NCBI RefSeq assembly: GCF_003012935.1
Contig: NZ_PUDR01000002.1
Location: forward strand, 372,001-436,000
Length of the DNA: 64,000 bases
Direction: 5' to 3'
From: Pannonibacter carbonis
Lineage (GTDB): Bacteria; Pseudomonadota; Alphaproteobacteria; Rhizobiales; Stappiaceae
The translations under genes and the position numbers were made by a program. The stretch's first letter is position 1; each line of letters opens with the position of its first letter. Under the pieces are notes generated by a model. That model was given only the letters and a program-made list of their open reading frames with translations, had not been told where the DNA came from and made no database searches. Positions 13,466 through 21,573 of this stretch are shown here, piece after piece.

Positions 13466-15672
13466 GGCCGGGCGATCTCCTCGCCGATCGCGGCAGTCTG
13501 ACCGAGGGCGTCAAGCGCCCGGCCAATCTGGCCGAGCACCTCGGCGGTGCGCGCTGAGAGAATGCGTGGCTGGCTGGCAGCCGGCGCAACGTCGCTGTTG
13601 CGGGCGATCTGCGCCGGCTTCAGGCGCGTTGGGTCGATGCCGGGCATCGGGACAAGCTCGATACCGGCATGGGCATAGGCCATCAGTTTCTGCCAGGCGA
13701 GGGCCGGCAAGGTGCCGCCCGTAACGCGGTCCGTGGGGGAGAAGTCATCATTGCCGAACCAGACGGCGCTGACGAAGTTGCCCGTATAGCCGACAAACCA
13801 GGCATCGCGGTAGGCGGAGGTGGTCCCGGTCTTGCCGGCGACGACGACGCCCTCAACAATGGCTCTTCGTCCTGTGCCGTTCTCGACTGCGTTGACCAGG
13901 ATCTCGTTGATCTCGCCGACCTTGTCGGCCGGCAGGATACGCTCGGGCTCCGGCTCGTTGCGGCTGCGGTCATAGAGCTGCCGGCCGAGGGAATTGCGAA
14001 CCTCAAGGATTGCGTAGGGGGATGCTTTCAATCCGCCATTGGCGAAGGCCGCATAGCTGGCGGTCATGTCGATGACGGAGACATCCGAGGCGCCCAGAGG
14101 AAGGGACACGGTGTTCTGCAATTCGTGAGTGATGCCCATCTTGTAGGCTGTCTCAATGATCGCCGGGCGACCGACGGCAATGGACAGGCGGACAGGAACC
14201 GTATTGATCGAGCGGGTCAAGGCATCCTTGAGGGTAATGGGACCGGCATAGCCGCGGGAATAGTTGCGCGGGCTCCAGTTGCCGATCGAGACGGGCGCAT
14301 CCGGCACGATACTGGCGAGCGAATAACCATTGAGGAAAGCGGTGATGTAAACGAAGGGCTTGAAGGAGGACCCGGGCTGGCGCAAAGCGGCGACGGCCCG
14401 ATTGAACTGGCTCTTGCCATAGTCGCGACCGCCGACCAAGGCCCGGACAGCGCCATCTGGAACCATGACAACCAGCGCGGCCTCTCGGGCGCGACGGGCC
14501 TGGCCGAATTCTGTCAGGACACCGTCGACGGACTGCTCCGCCTGACGCTGCAGGGCCGGATCCAGCGTGGTGCGGACGGTGACGATGCGGTCGCGGGCGA
14601 GGGCGGGGTTGCGGCGGGCGAGTTTCCTCACTTCATCGAAGGCCCAGTCGAGGAAATAGTCGGGCGCCTGTTCCTGCGACCGGTCGACAGCCACGGCTGG
14701 ATTGCGGCGGGCTCCGATGACCTGGCCCTCGGTCATAAAGCCGGACTGGACCATGTTGGTCAGGACTTCATTGGCACGGGCACGGGCGGCTGGCAGGTTG
14801 ATGTGCGGGGCGTACTTGCTTGGCGCCTTGTAGAGGCCGGCAAGCATCGCTGCCTCGGCCAGCGACAATTCGCGAACGTTCTTGCCGAAATAGAACTCTG
14901 AGGCCGCGGTGACACCAAACACGCCGCCGCCCATGTAGGCGCGGTCGAGATAGAGCTTCAGGATCTGGCGCTTGGAGAGATTCGCCTCCAGCCACAGGGC
15001 AAGAAAGGCTTCCTTGATCTTGCGTTCCAAAGTGCGCTCATTGGACAGGAACAGGTTCTTGGCCAACTGCTGGGTCAGCGATGAGCCACCCTGGACCACC
15101 GTTCGGGCCCGCAGGTTCTCCACCATGGCGCGTGCCGTACCGAACAAATCAATGCCGAAATGCTCGAAGAAGCGGCGGTCCTCGGTCGCCAGAGTTGCCT
15201 TGACCAGCACATCCGGCAATTCCTCCAGAGGCACGGTATCGTTGAGCACGATGCCGCGCCGGCCGACTTCCTTGCCGAAGCGGTCGAGGAAGGTGACGGC
15301 GAAATCTTCTGTCGTCATCCAGTCGGCGTTGCGGGTTGCCTCGAAGGCCGGCTGGGCGAAGGTCAGGAGGACGAGCAGACCGAGAAGACCAAACGTGGCG
15401 CCGTCGGAGCCGACTTCGGCTGCCGCCCGGCCAAAGCCGCGAACCTCGAACCGGCGCAGGAACCGGTCATAAGCGCGAAACCCCTCACCGAGTGACCGCC
15501 CTGCGCGCCACAGCGCCGTATCGACCCAAGCGTCGGCCGAGAGGAGGCGGGACGTTAGCGAGCGATAGGTGTTGCGACGAGGACGGGCCTTGTCTTGCCC
15601 AGATGCAGCACCCCTGTCCGCCTGCTCCGGCGGGCGATCCGGGCCGCGATCATCCTGATGGTCGGAGCTCAC
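13462..15672 (-). CDS. Class A penicillin-binding protein (PBP1A family, bifunctional)
   Basis: The 736-residue protein makes and cross-links peptidoglycan. After a polar cytoplasmic tail of about 90 residues and a membrane helix (FGLLGLLVLLTFAQP), a GT51 glycosyltransferase domain carries ATEDRRFFEHFGID and GGSSLTQQLAKNLFL. The transpeptidase domain has the serine nucleophile in PGSSFKPF (Ser435, SxxK), SIN in RSINTVPVRLS, and KTGTTSAYRDAWFVG. The domains are in the usual order and all catalytic motifs are intact. It starts with GTG at 15672. The stop overlaps the DUF1214 start (ATGA), tying it to two membrane proteins of unknown role. It is divergent from the YcgN gene. Confidence 0.93.
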   Translation of the reverse strand: MSSDHQDDRGPDRPPEQADRGAASGQDKARPRRNTYRSLTSRLLSADAWVDTALWRAGRSLGEGFRAYDRFLRRFEVRGFGRAAAEVGSDGATFGLLGLLVLLTFAQPAFEATRNADWMTTEDFAVTFLDRFGKEVGRRGIVLNDTVPLEELPDVLVKATLATEDRRFFEHFGIDLFGTARAMVENLRARTVVQGGSSLTQQLAKNLFLSNERTLERKIKEAFLALWLEANLSKRQILKLYLDRAYMGGGVFGVTAASEFYFGKNVRELSLAEAAMLAGLYKAPSKYAPHINLPAARARANEVLTNMVQSGFMTEGQVIGARRNPAVAVDRSQEQAPDYFLDWAFDEVRKLARRNPALARDRIVTVRTTLDPALQRQAEQSVDGVLTEFGQARRAREAALVVMVPDGAVRALVGGRDYGKSQFNRAVAALRQPGSSFKPFVYITAFLNGYSLASIVPDAPVSIGNWSPRNYSRGYAGPITLKDALTRSINTVPVRLSIAVGRPAIIETAYKMGITHELQNTVSLPLGASDVSVIDMTASYAAFANGGLKASPYAILEVRNSLGRQLYDRSRNEPEPERILPADKVGEINEILVNAVENGTGRRAIVEGVVVAGKTGTTSAYRDAWFVGYTGNFVSAVWFGNDDFSPTDRVTGGTLPALAWQKLMAYAHAGIELVPMPGIDPTRLKPAQIARNSDVAPAASQPRILSARTAEVLGQIGRALDALGQTAAIGEEIARP

Positions 15673-15759
15673 AGCGCTATCCGTTGCCTGTAGATGCTGT
15701 TAAAGGATCGACGCCTATCCTTGTCGCGACTAGGGAACCCGAAACGGGCTACGAAATCA

Positions 15760-16272
15760 ATGCCGGACACCAAGATTCCCCCGATGGCTGCCGATCTGCC
15801 GGTTCCCTACTGGCGTGAAAAGGCGCTGGAGGACATGACGACAACGGAGTGGGAGGCACTGTGCGACGGCTGCGCCCGCTGCTGTCTCAACAAGCTGGAG
15901 GACTGGGACACCGGCCAGATCGTCTGGACCAATGTGGCCTGCCAGTTGCTTGACGATGCCAGCTGCCGCTGCAGCGACTATCCGAACCGCACGGTGAATG
16001 TTCCCGATTGCATCCAGCTGACGCCGGAAGAAGTGCGGACCTTGACGTGGCTGCCGGCGACTTGCGCCTATCGGCTGGTGCGGGAAGGCAAGGATCTCTA
16101 CTGGTGGCATCCGCTTGTGTCGGGAGAACCGGACACCGTGCATCAGGCCGGCGTGTCCGTGCGTGGGCGCACAGTGTCGGAAGCCGGTATCGAGATTGAA
16201 GACTACGAAGATCACGTGGTCAACTGGCCAATGCAAATTCCGCGCAAGGCCAAACGTCGGCCCGAGAAATAG
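15760..16272 (+). CDS. YcgN family cysteine cluster protein (UPF0260)
   Basis: The 170-residue soluble protein carries the YcgN/UPF0260 cysteine pattern: [16 protein letters not shown] early, then ACQLLD with [17 protein letters not shown], and ATCAYRLV. These clustered cysteines probably bind a metal or an iron-sulfur cluster, which has not been shown for the family as far as I know. The ATG at 15760 gives the usual family length; an in-frame ATG at 15694 adds a non-conserved extension. The C-terminal [15 protein letters not shown] is also family-typical. It is monocistronic and divergent from the PBP operon. Confidence 0.88.
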   Translation: MPDTKIPPMAADLPVPYWREKALEDMTTTEWEALCDGCARCCLNKLEDWDTGQIVWTNVACQLLDDASCRCSDYPNRTVNVPDCIQLTPEEVRTLTWLPATCAYRLVREGKDLYWWHPLVSGEPDTVHQAGVSVRGRTVSEAGIEIEDYEDHVVNWPMQIPRKAKRRPEK

Positions 16273-16481
16273 AAGTTACCCAGCGAACGAGCCCCGCCCT
16301 TGCGAAATCAGCAATATGGGCCTGCAATTTTTGCCGATGCGCTGGGTAATCAGGGCTGACAAAAGGTAAATGGACAATGTTGCCTGATTTTTCAGCTGAT
16401 CTGTTTGGTTATCTGCAGCCGCATTAACGGAATTTTGTCTCGCTGGTTGGAGCATGGGGTCAGCTCAATCGGGGACTGGCC

Positions 16482-18113
16482 ATGAAATTCTGGCAATCCA
16501 TCAAGTTCAAGACCATCACGCCTGTGGTGGTCATCGTCGCAGGTGCCTTTGCGGCATTTTCTTACCTCACCTCTTCGGAGTTGATTTCCACGGTCGAGGA
16601 TGCGTTCCAGTCCGAGATCAAGATCAGTACCGAGATGTCCAACCAGGCCCTGGGCAACGCCATCTGGGACTTCAACCAGGATCTGGCCAAGACGGTGCTG
16701 CAGCCGCTCACCGAAAACAGCCGGTTCTCCTTTGCGGTGGTGCGTGAGGAGAACGGGGCTATATTCGCCACGGTTGCCAAGGAAGCGGTTGATGGCAAGG
16801 ACCTGCTTGCCCGGATTCCTGACGAAGCGCAGGCGCCCAGCGATGACAAGGCAACGCGGTTCTTCGAGACTGAGACCCACATGATCGGTGTCAAGCCGAT
16901 CCTGCGCGATGAGGCTGGAACAGTAAGCCGCATCGGCAGTGTTTTCATCGGCTTCGATCTCAGCCTTCTGAAAGCCGCCGAACGGGAAGCCCAGCTGACA
17001 GCGCTGGTGATGGCACTTATTGCCATCGGGGTGGTGTCCGGGGCGCTGATGTATCTGATCAGCCGGATCACGCGGCCGATCGACCAGCTGTCGCGCACCA
17101 TGCTCAGCCTTGCCGACGGTGATCTGGAAGTGACCGTGCCGGGAACGGCGCGTGTCGATGAGCTCGGCCAGATGGCCAAGACGGTGGAAGTGTTCCGTGA
17201 CAACGGCCAGAGGCAGCGTCAGCTCGAAGCTGATCAGCGCGCCGGGTTTGACAAGGAGCGCGAGCGTCAGGCGGCCCTTGAGGCGATGATCGCCGGGTTC
17301 CGTGACCAGTCCCGCCAGTTGCTGCAGCCGGTTGAGGAATCCACCCACAACATGTCGCAGATCTCCAACCTGTTGCTCGACATGTCGAAGGACACCACCG
17401 GCCGGACTGCCTCCGTGGCGGCTGCGACCGAGCAGGCCTATGCCAGCGTCCAGACGGTGGCTTCGGCCTCCGAAGAACTGTCGGCGTCCATCGGTGAGAT
17501 CTCGCGCCAGATTGCGGATACCAGCGCGGTGGTTTCCGCCGCGAACACGAAGGCCGCATCAGCCAACGATCAGGTGGCCGGCCTTGCGGCCTCGGCCCAG
17601 AGGATCGGCGCGGTGCTGCAGTTGATCCAGGACATTGCGGAACAGACCAACCTGCTGGCGCTGAATGCCACCATCGAGGCGGCACGTGCCGGGGATGCAG
17701 GACGTGGCTTCGCGGTCGTGGCCGCTGAGGTGAAGGAACTGGCAACCCAGACGTCGAAGGCGACTGAAGAGATCGCGGCCCAGATCACGGCGATCCAGGA
17801 CGCGTCGGCCGGCTCCGTTGCGGCGATCAACGAGATTGCCAAGACAATGGTGCAGGTGAACGAGTACACCGCCTCCATCACCCGGGCTCTCGAACAGCAG
17901 GGCGCAGCGACCGGCGAAATCAGCCACTCTGTTCAGGAAGTGGCGTCCGGGACGCGAGAAATCACGGTCAACATGACAAGCGTCAAACACGCGGTCGACG
18001 AAACCTCCGCCTCGGCTGCGGATGTGGCGAAGTCCTCGAATGACGTGGCACTGAAGACCCGTCAGCTGGCGGAAAGCATCGACGACTTCCTGAGCCGCGT
18101 TAGCGCGGCCTGA
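16482..18113 (+). CDS. Methyl-accepting chemotaxis protein
   Basis: A 543-residue transmembrane chemoreceptor. TM1 is at about residues 9-28, a periplasmic ligand domain of about 140 residues follows (single Cache/4HB-sized, ligand unknown), and TM2 is at about 170-192. A HAMP domain ([20 protein letters not shown]) leads into the MA signalling coiled coil. The highly conserved hairpin tip reads [18 protein letters not shown] and [12 protein letters not shown]. The tip would contact CheA and CheW. No C-terminal CheR-binding pentapeptide is seen. It is a single-gene unit with about 200 bp of upstream DNA and a strong downstream terminator. No che genes are nearby. Confidence 0.94.
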   Translation: MKFWQSIKFKTITPVVVIVAGAFAAFSYLTSSELISTVEDAFQSEIKISTEMSNQALGNAIWDFNQDLAKTVLQPLTENSRFSFAVVREENGAIFATVAKEAVDGKDLLARIPDEAQAPSDDKATRFFETETHMIGVKPILRDEAGTVSRIGSVFIGFDLSLLKAAEREAQLTALVMALIAIGVVSGALMYLISRITRPIDQLSRTMLSLADGDLEVTVPGTARVDELGQMAKTVEVFRDNGQRQRQLEADQRAGFDKERERQAALEAMIAGFRDQSRQLLQPVEESTHNMSQISNLLLDMSKDTTGRTASVAAATEQAYASVQTVASASEELSASIGEISRQIADTSAVVSAANTKAASANDQVAGLAASAQRIGAVLQLIQDIAEQTNLLALNATIEAARAGDAGRGFAVVAAEVKELATQTSKATEEIAAQITAIQDASAGSVAAINEIAKTMVQVNEYTASITRALEQQGAATGEISHSVQEVASGTREITVNMTSVKHAVDETSASAADVAKSSNDVALKTRQLAESIDDFLSRVSAA

Positions 18114-18141
18114 CGTCGACCTCAGCTGTGACGCAAAGATC

Positions 18142-18171
18142 AGCCCCCACGGCACGGCCGTGGGGGCTTTT
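18142..18171 (+). terminator. Intrinsic terminator of the chemoreceptor gene
   Basis: A 12-bp perfect stem (AGCCCCCACGGC with its complement), a 3-nt loop and a short T run follow the stop by 28 bp. Confidence 0.85.
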
Positions 18172-18176
18172 GCATG

Positions 18177-18797
18177 TCAGGTCAGATGGTCCTGGCCGAA
18201 ACGGGCAAGGGCCTCGATCTCGGTCGGGCGCAGTTCATGTCCGCCGTCGTGCCAGAGGGTTCGCGTAGCCGAACCCTGCGCCTCGAACCAACTCTGCAGG
18301 CGCGTCGTCAGGGGAGCAGGGCAAATGGGATCGCGGCGACCCGCCGTGATCAGCACCGGCAGCCCGGCGAGAGCCGGGTTCGCGACTGGCTCGAACGGGA
18401 TCAGCGGGTGCAGTAGTGCGATGGCGTCGAACAGATCCGGACGCTGAAAGGCGACGCTGGCCAGGATGTTGGCCCCGTTCGAATAGCCGAAAGCGAGCAG
18501 CTTGCGAGGCCTAAGTTCCGTCTTCCAGGCGGACAGGAAGCCGGTCATCTTGTCTGTTCTAGCGGCGAGATCGGCCATGTCATAGACGCCTTCACCAGTG
18601 CGGCGGAAGAAGCGCAGGGCGCCATGTTCCGACACATCGCCGCGCGGTGACAGCACGGTTGCAGCCGGAAACAGGCTATCAGCGAGGTTGGCGAACTGGT
18701 GTTCATCACCGCCCGTGCCATGCAAGGCGACAACAAGAGGGGCTTCGTCCGGCCCGGGGGCCGGACGCAGGTAGTGGGCGTAGCTGTCTTTCGCCAT
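18177..18797 (-). CDS. MhqD-like carboxylesterase/phospholipase family hydrolase
   Basis: A 206-residue alpha/beta hydrolase of the phospholipase/carboxylesterase (YtpA/MhqD-like) group. The oxyanion-hole segment is ALHGTGGDE (residues 24-32), the nucleophile elbow is GYSNG with Ser106, and Asp156 in GRRDPICP and His187 in DGGHEL complete the triad. It starts 4 bp after the ring-cleaving dioxygenase stop, so the two are surely co-transcribed. In Bacillus subtilis MhqD and MhqO homologues are co-regulated in the response to methylhydroquinone and diamide, so a quinone or thiol-stress role is plausible. The exact substrate is not known. Confidence 0.82.
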   Translation of the reverse strand: MAKDSYAHYLRPAPGPDEAPLVVALHGTGGDEHQFANLADSLFPAATVLSPRGDVSEHGALRFFRRTGEGVYDMADLAARTDKMTGFLSAWKTELRPRKLLAFGYSNGANILASVAFQRPDLFDAIALLHPLIPFEPVANPALAGLPVLITAGRRDPICPAPLTTRLQSWFEAQGSATRTLWHDGGHELRPTEIEALARFGQDHLT

Positions 18798-18800
18798 GGA

Positions 18801-19733
18801 TCAGCCCTCGAGTTTCGGCAGGTGGGTTTCCAGATAGGGACGCAGGTGCGCGTGCTGGCTCGGCAGCTTCAGCGCTTCGCCCAGATGGGCCGTGTCCTCA
18901 TCCCGGTCGAAACCCGGTTCGTTGGTGGCAATCTCGAACAGGACACCACCGGGCGTGCGGAAGTAGATCGCGTAGAAGTAATCCCGGTCGATCACCGGCG
19001 TGACCTGGAAGCCGGTGTCCATCAGGGCCTTGCGGACCTCGAGCTGGGCGGCCCGGTTCTCGACCGCGAAGGCGACGTGGTGCACCGAGCCAGCGCCAGA
19101 GACGCCGTGAGCGATGTTCGGCATGACCTCGACATCAATGACATGCGCGCCATTGCCGCCAGCAATCTGGTAGCGGGTGAAGCCTTCCGCGGTCTCTGCC
19201 TGCTGGTAGCCCATGAAGCGCAGCAGCTCGCCCGTCGCTCCGCCATCCCGCAGGCGCAGCGTCGTCGAATGGAAGCCGCGGATCGCGACATCGGCGGGAA
19301 CGTCGGTGCCAATCCAAGGCGCACGTGTGTCGCCGGGCACTTCAAGGAGGGCAAAGCCGTCGCCGTCGGGACCGGCAAAATGCAGGCGCTTCTGGCCCAG
19401 CAGCGTGTCCTCCATCAGGCCGTCGACTCTGGCAGCTGTGAGCCGATCCTTCCAGTAGCCGATTGCGCCTTCCGGAACCGCGAAGACGGTGGTGCCGACC
19501 TCGCCGGTGCCGGGGCGTCCGCTGCGCGCGCCAGGGAAGGGAAAATAGGTCATGACCGAGCCGGGCGTGCCGACCTCATCGCCATAGTAGAGATGGTAGA
19601 CGTCGGGCGCGTCGAAATTGACCGTCTTCTTGACGCGGCGCAGCCCGAGGGTACGTGTGAAGAAGGCATTGTTGGCGGCAGCGTCACCGGCGATGGAGGT
19701 GACATGATGCAGGCCGCGGATCTGGTTCAGCAT
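18801..19733 (-). CDS. MhqO-like ring-cleaving dioxygenase (VOC superfamily)
   Basis: A 310-residue protein made of two vicinal-oxygen-chelate modules. The first opens with RGLHHVTSIAGD and the second with SVHHVAFAVEN, and GGVLFEIATNEPGF carries the probable metal-ligand glutamate. Together with the two histidines this forms the expected Fe/Mn site of extradiol dioxygenases. The ATG at 19733 is preferred because the protein start MLNQIRGLHH is typical; an upstream frame would add 42 unlikely residues. It is the first gene of the mhqO-mhqD-like pair. A quasi-palindromic sequence lies upstream. Known relatives degrade hydroquinone-type compounds; the natural substrate here is unknown. Confidence 0.87.
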   Translation of the reverse strand: MLNQIRGLHHVTSIAGDAAANNAFFTRTLGLRRVKKTVNFDAPDVYHLYYGDEVGTPGSVMTYFPFPGARSGRPGTGEVGTTVFAVPEGAIGYWKDRLTAARVDGLMEDTLLGQKRLHFAGPDGDGFALLEVPGDTRAPWIGTDVPADVAIRGFHSTTLRLRDGGATGELLRFMGYQQAETAEGFTRYQIAGGNGAHVIDVEVMPNIAHGVSGAGSVHHVAFAVENRAAQLEVRKALMDTGFQVTPVIDRDYFYAIYFRTPGGVLFEIATNEPGFDRDEDTAHLGEALKLPSQHAHLRPYLETHLPKLEG

Positions 19734-19853
19734 GGGAAAGTCTCCCGATCTGGCAGCCCCGGTGTGGGGCCGATCTGTTTGATGCGCTGAACTTAAGGGG
19801 CGGTTGCGGATCCGGGAATGCCGCGAATGTTCGACTTGAAGTTCACTCTGATT

Positions 19854-19870
19854 GAACAATGATCATGTTC
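19854..19870. promoter_or_regulatory. Quasi-palindromic operator candidate upstream of the mhqO-like gene
   Basis: GAACA and TGTTC flank the palindrome TGATCA with one extra A. The site lies 121-137 bp upstream of the mhqO-like ATG, in the gap to DUF3833. MarR-type repressors of quinone-response operons use comparable palindromes, but no regulator gene is adjacent. Confidence 0.3.
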
Positions 19871-19913
19871 CGGCGGGGGGCTTGCGTCAAAAGTTGACGG
19901 TCTGACGTGGGAG

Positions 19914-20462
19914 TCAGGGGCGCTTGAAGGTGAGGTCCACCGTGCCCACGGTGATGCCATACTTGACCACCTTTGCCGTGTTGCGGACGGTTTTTGCGTC
20001 CACCGGCGTCAGGGTGTCGAGAAAGCGCAGGGCAATCGAGCCTTCGCCAACCGGCACCTCGGCGGCATAGGTGAAGACGAGGCTGTCGCCCTCGGGCGTG
20101 ACATGGGTCGGTGCAAGCACGTCGGAACGTGTGCCGATGTAGCGGCGGTCGCCGACTTTCTGGAAGAACCAGACCTTGGTGTCCTTTTCGCCATCCGCAT
20201 AGACGAAATCCTCGCGCAGGCGGAGCGTGAAGGTCTTCGGATTCCAGGTACCCTCGAGATAAACCTTGAACTCGCGCCGGACGCCAGCGATGCGGCTTTC
20301 AAACACGCCTTCGGCCACCGTGCGGCCGCGGAAGAACTCTTCGAGCACCAGCGGCTGAGCCGCGCGCGCGGGCAGCATCAGGAGAAGCAGAACTGCTGCG
20401 ACAAGTGCGAAGAGGAAGGGCGGCAGCAGAAGTCCGGACGGGCGGCGCGCTTTCAGGGACAT
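19914..20462 (-). CDS. DUF3833 family protein
   Basis: The 182-residue product has an N-terminal signal or membrane segment (LLPPFLFALVAAVLLLLMLP, residues 11-30) and then the DUF3833 beta-rich domain. Family features are LEEFFRGRTVAEGVF at about residues 40-55, YLEGTWNPKTFTLRLREDF, and the closing KYGITVGTVDLTF. DUF3833 members are often lipoproteins; here the signal ends in ARAAQP with no lipobox cysteine, so a soluble periplasmic or tethered form is more likely. It is divergent from the GTA cluster. Function is unknown. Confidence 0.82.
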   Translation of the reverse strand: MSLKARRPSGLLLPPFLFALVAAVLLLLMLPARAAQPLVLEEFFRGRTVAEGVFESRIAGVRREFKVYLEGTWNPKTFTLRLREDFVYADGEKDTKVWFFQKVGDRRYIGTRSDVLAPTHVTPEGDSLVFTYAAEVPVGEGSIALRFLDTLTPVDAKTVRNTAKVVKYGITVGTVDLTFKRP

Positions 20463-20570
20463 GGGACCTCGCGATGAAGCAATGAATTTGTGGATCTGTT
20501 ACGGCGCGCGTGGAGCCATGGATCTGTTGGGCTGATGTGGAACCCAATTCACAAAATAGGAAAATAATCC

Positions 20571-20599
20571 TTGACAGCGAAGCGCTGTTCGGGTAGGAT
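20571..20599 (+). promoter_or_regulatory. Sigma70-type promoter facing the GTA cluster
   Basis: TTGACA (20571-20576) and TAGGAT (20594-20599) are separated by exactly 17 bp, the optimal spacing. Transcription would begin near 20606 and run about 250 nt before the first GTA gene. A direct repeat TGGATCTGTT (20491-20500 and 20519-20528) lies just upstream and could bind a regulator. Confidence 0.55.
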
Positions 20600-20853
20600 C
20601 TTGTCATGGTCGAAGAAGTGCGGCTGACGGCGAGTGGGGGTGGGATGTTGATCCACGCCTGCGCAAGGAGCGCCGTGTGCAGGACACAATGCACCCGGTG
20701 ACCCCACCCGGGGACAAGTTTCCGGCCTTTCTGACTGAGATGGATTTTTGACCGGGCCAAGACGGCTGGCGGCGCGGCATCTGGCTGCGACGCGCAGCCA
20801 CTGGCGTTGCCGTTGAGTGACGAGATCTTACAGTTATGCGGGAGAGCTTGGCC
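20600..20853 (+). other. Leader region of the GTA cluster
   Basis: About 250 bp between the predicted promoter and the first GTA gene. It holds an ATG at 20606 with a 31-codon frame ending at 20701, right at the expected transcription start, which could be a leaderless peptide or chance. Complementary CCCGG/CCGGG segments near 20695-20715 can form a hairpin. I see no other gene. Confidence 0.35.
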
Positions 20854-21573
20854 ATGCAGGACACTGCCGGGGACGGGGATGGCTTGCCTGAAGTCAGGAC
20901 GCCCACCACGACGAAGGCTGGCGCTGGCAAGACACGGGCTCCAAAAGGTACGGCGAAGGACACGGTGGTCCCAGACCAGGCGGGTCCGGCGAAGTCGGGT
21001 GGCCGGGTCCGGCGGCCGGTTGCCGATATGGCCACCGACCCGGCGCAGGTCTGGCGCGAAGCGCGGCGGCTCTATGAGGAGACGGACCTGTCGCAAGCGA
21101 TGATCGCGGCGCGGCTGAAGGTGACGACGAAACGGCTTGCCTACCGCATCCGGCAAGAGGGCTGGATGCGGCGGGGCGAGGCGCTGGAGGGCTTTGCCGA
21201 CGCTGAACCCGATGAGCAGGCGCGGATGATCGCAAGGCTCTACCGGGCGTTCGAGACCCAGGTGGCGCGGCTCGAAGACCGGCTGGGCCGGCTGATGGCG
21301 GGCGAGACCGGGGAGGGGGCTAAGCTCTCCGACATGGACCAGGGCGCAAGGACGCTGGCAAGCCTAGCCCGCACGCTCGACACGCTCATGGACCTGCAGA
21401 AGAGCCGCAGCGAGGAGACGGATGACGGACCTGACCCCGACAGCCTGCGCGCGGAACTTGCGCGCCGCCTTGCTGGCCTTTGGGCAGGCGGGGCGGATGG
21501 AGGAGGCGCTGGACCGGCTGAGCCGGAGCGAGATGGCGTTCCTGCTGAAGGACTGGCCGACCTTCGCCCATGA
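20854..21573 (+). CDS. GTA g1-like small terminase (TerS), helix-turn-helix protein
   Basis: From the ATG at 20854 (GGGAGAG 8 bp upstream; another ATG at 20836 lacks a site) the product has 239 residues. The first 60 are Gly/Pro/Lys-rich and look disordered. A helix-turn-helix follows (LSQAMIAARLKVTTKRLAYR), then a coiled-coil-like helix (AFETQVARLEDRLGRLM), and a Gly/Ala-rich tail. Position directly before TerL and the HTH-plus-helical layout match g1 of GTA clusters, where the small terminase subunit acts in DNA packaging with TerL. The last 152 bp overlap terL in another frame, which is unusually long. It is a weaker call than the other head genes. Confidence 0.65.
   Translation: MQDTAGDGDGLPEVRTPTTTKAGAGKTRAPKGTAKDTVVPDQAGPAKSGGRVRRPVADMATDPAQVWREARRLYEETDLSQAMIAARLKVTTKRLAYRIRQEGWMRRGEALEGFADAEPDEQARMIARLYRAFETQVARLEDRLGRLMAGETGEGAKLSDMDQGARTLASLARTLDTLMDLQKSRSEETDDGPDPDSLRAELARRLAGLWAGGADGGGAGPAEPERDGVPAEGLADLRP

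Noticed and set aside
13669-14901. 410-codon plus-strand frame inside the PBP gene
   Set aside because: The minus-strand frame carries all catalytic PBP motifs; the antisense frame is a shadow.
18699-19790. 363-codon plus-strand frame opposite the mhqO-like gene
   Set aside because: The dioxygenase motifs are on the minus strand, and the plus frame shows no domain.
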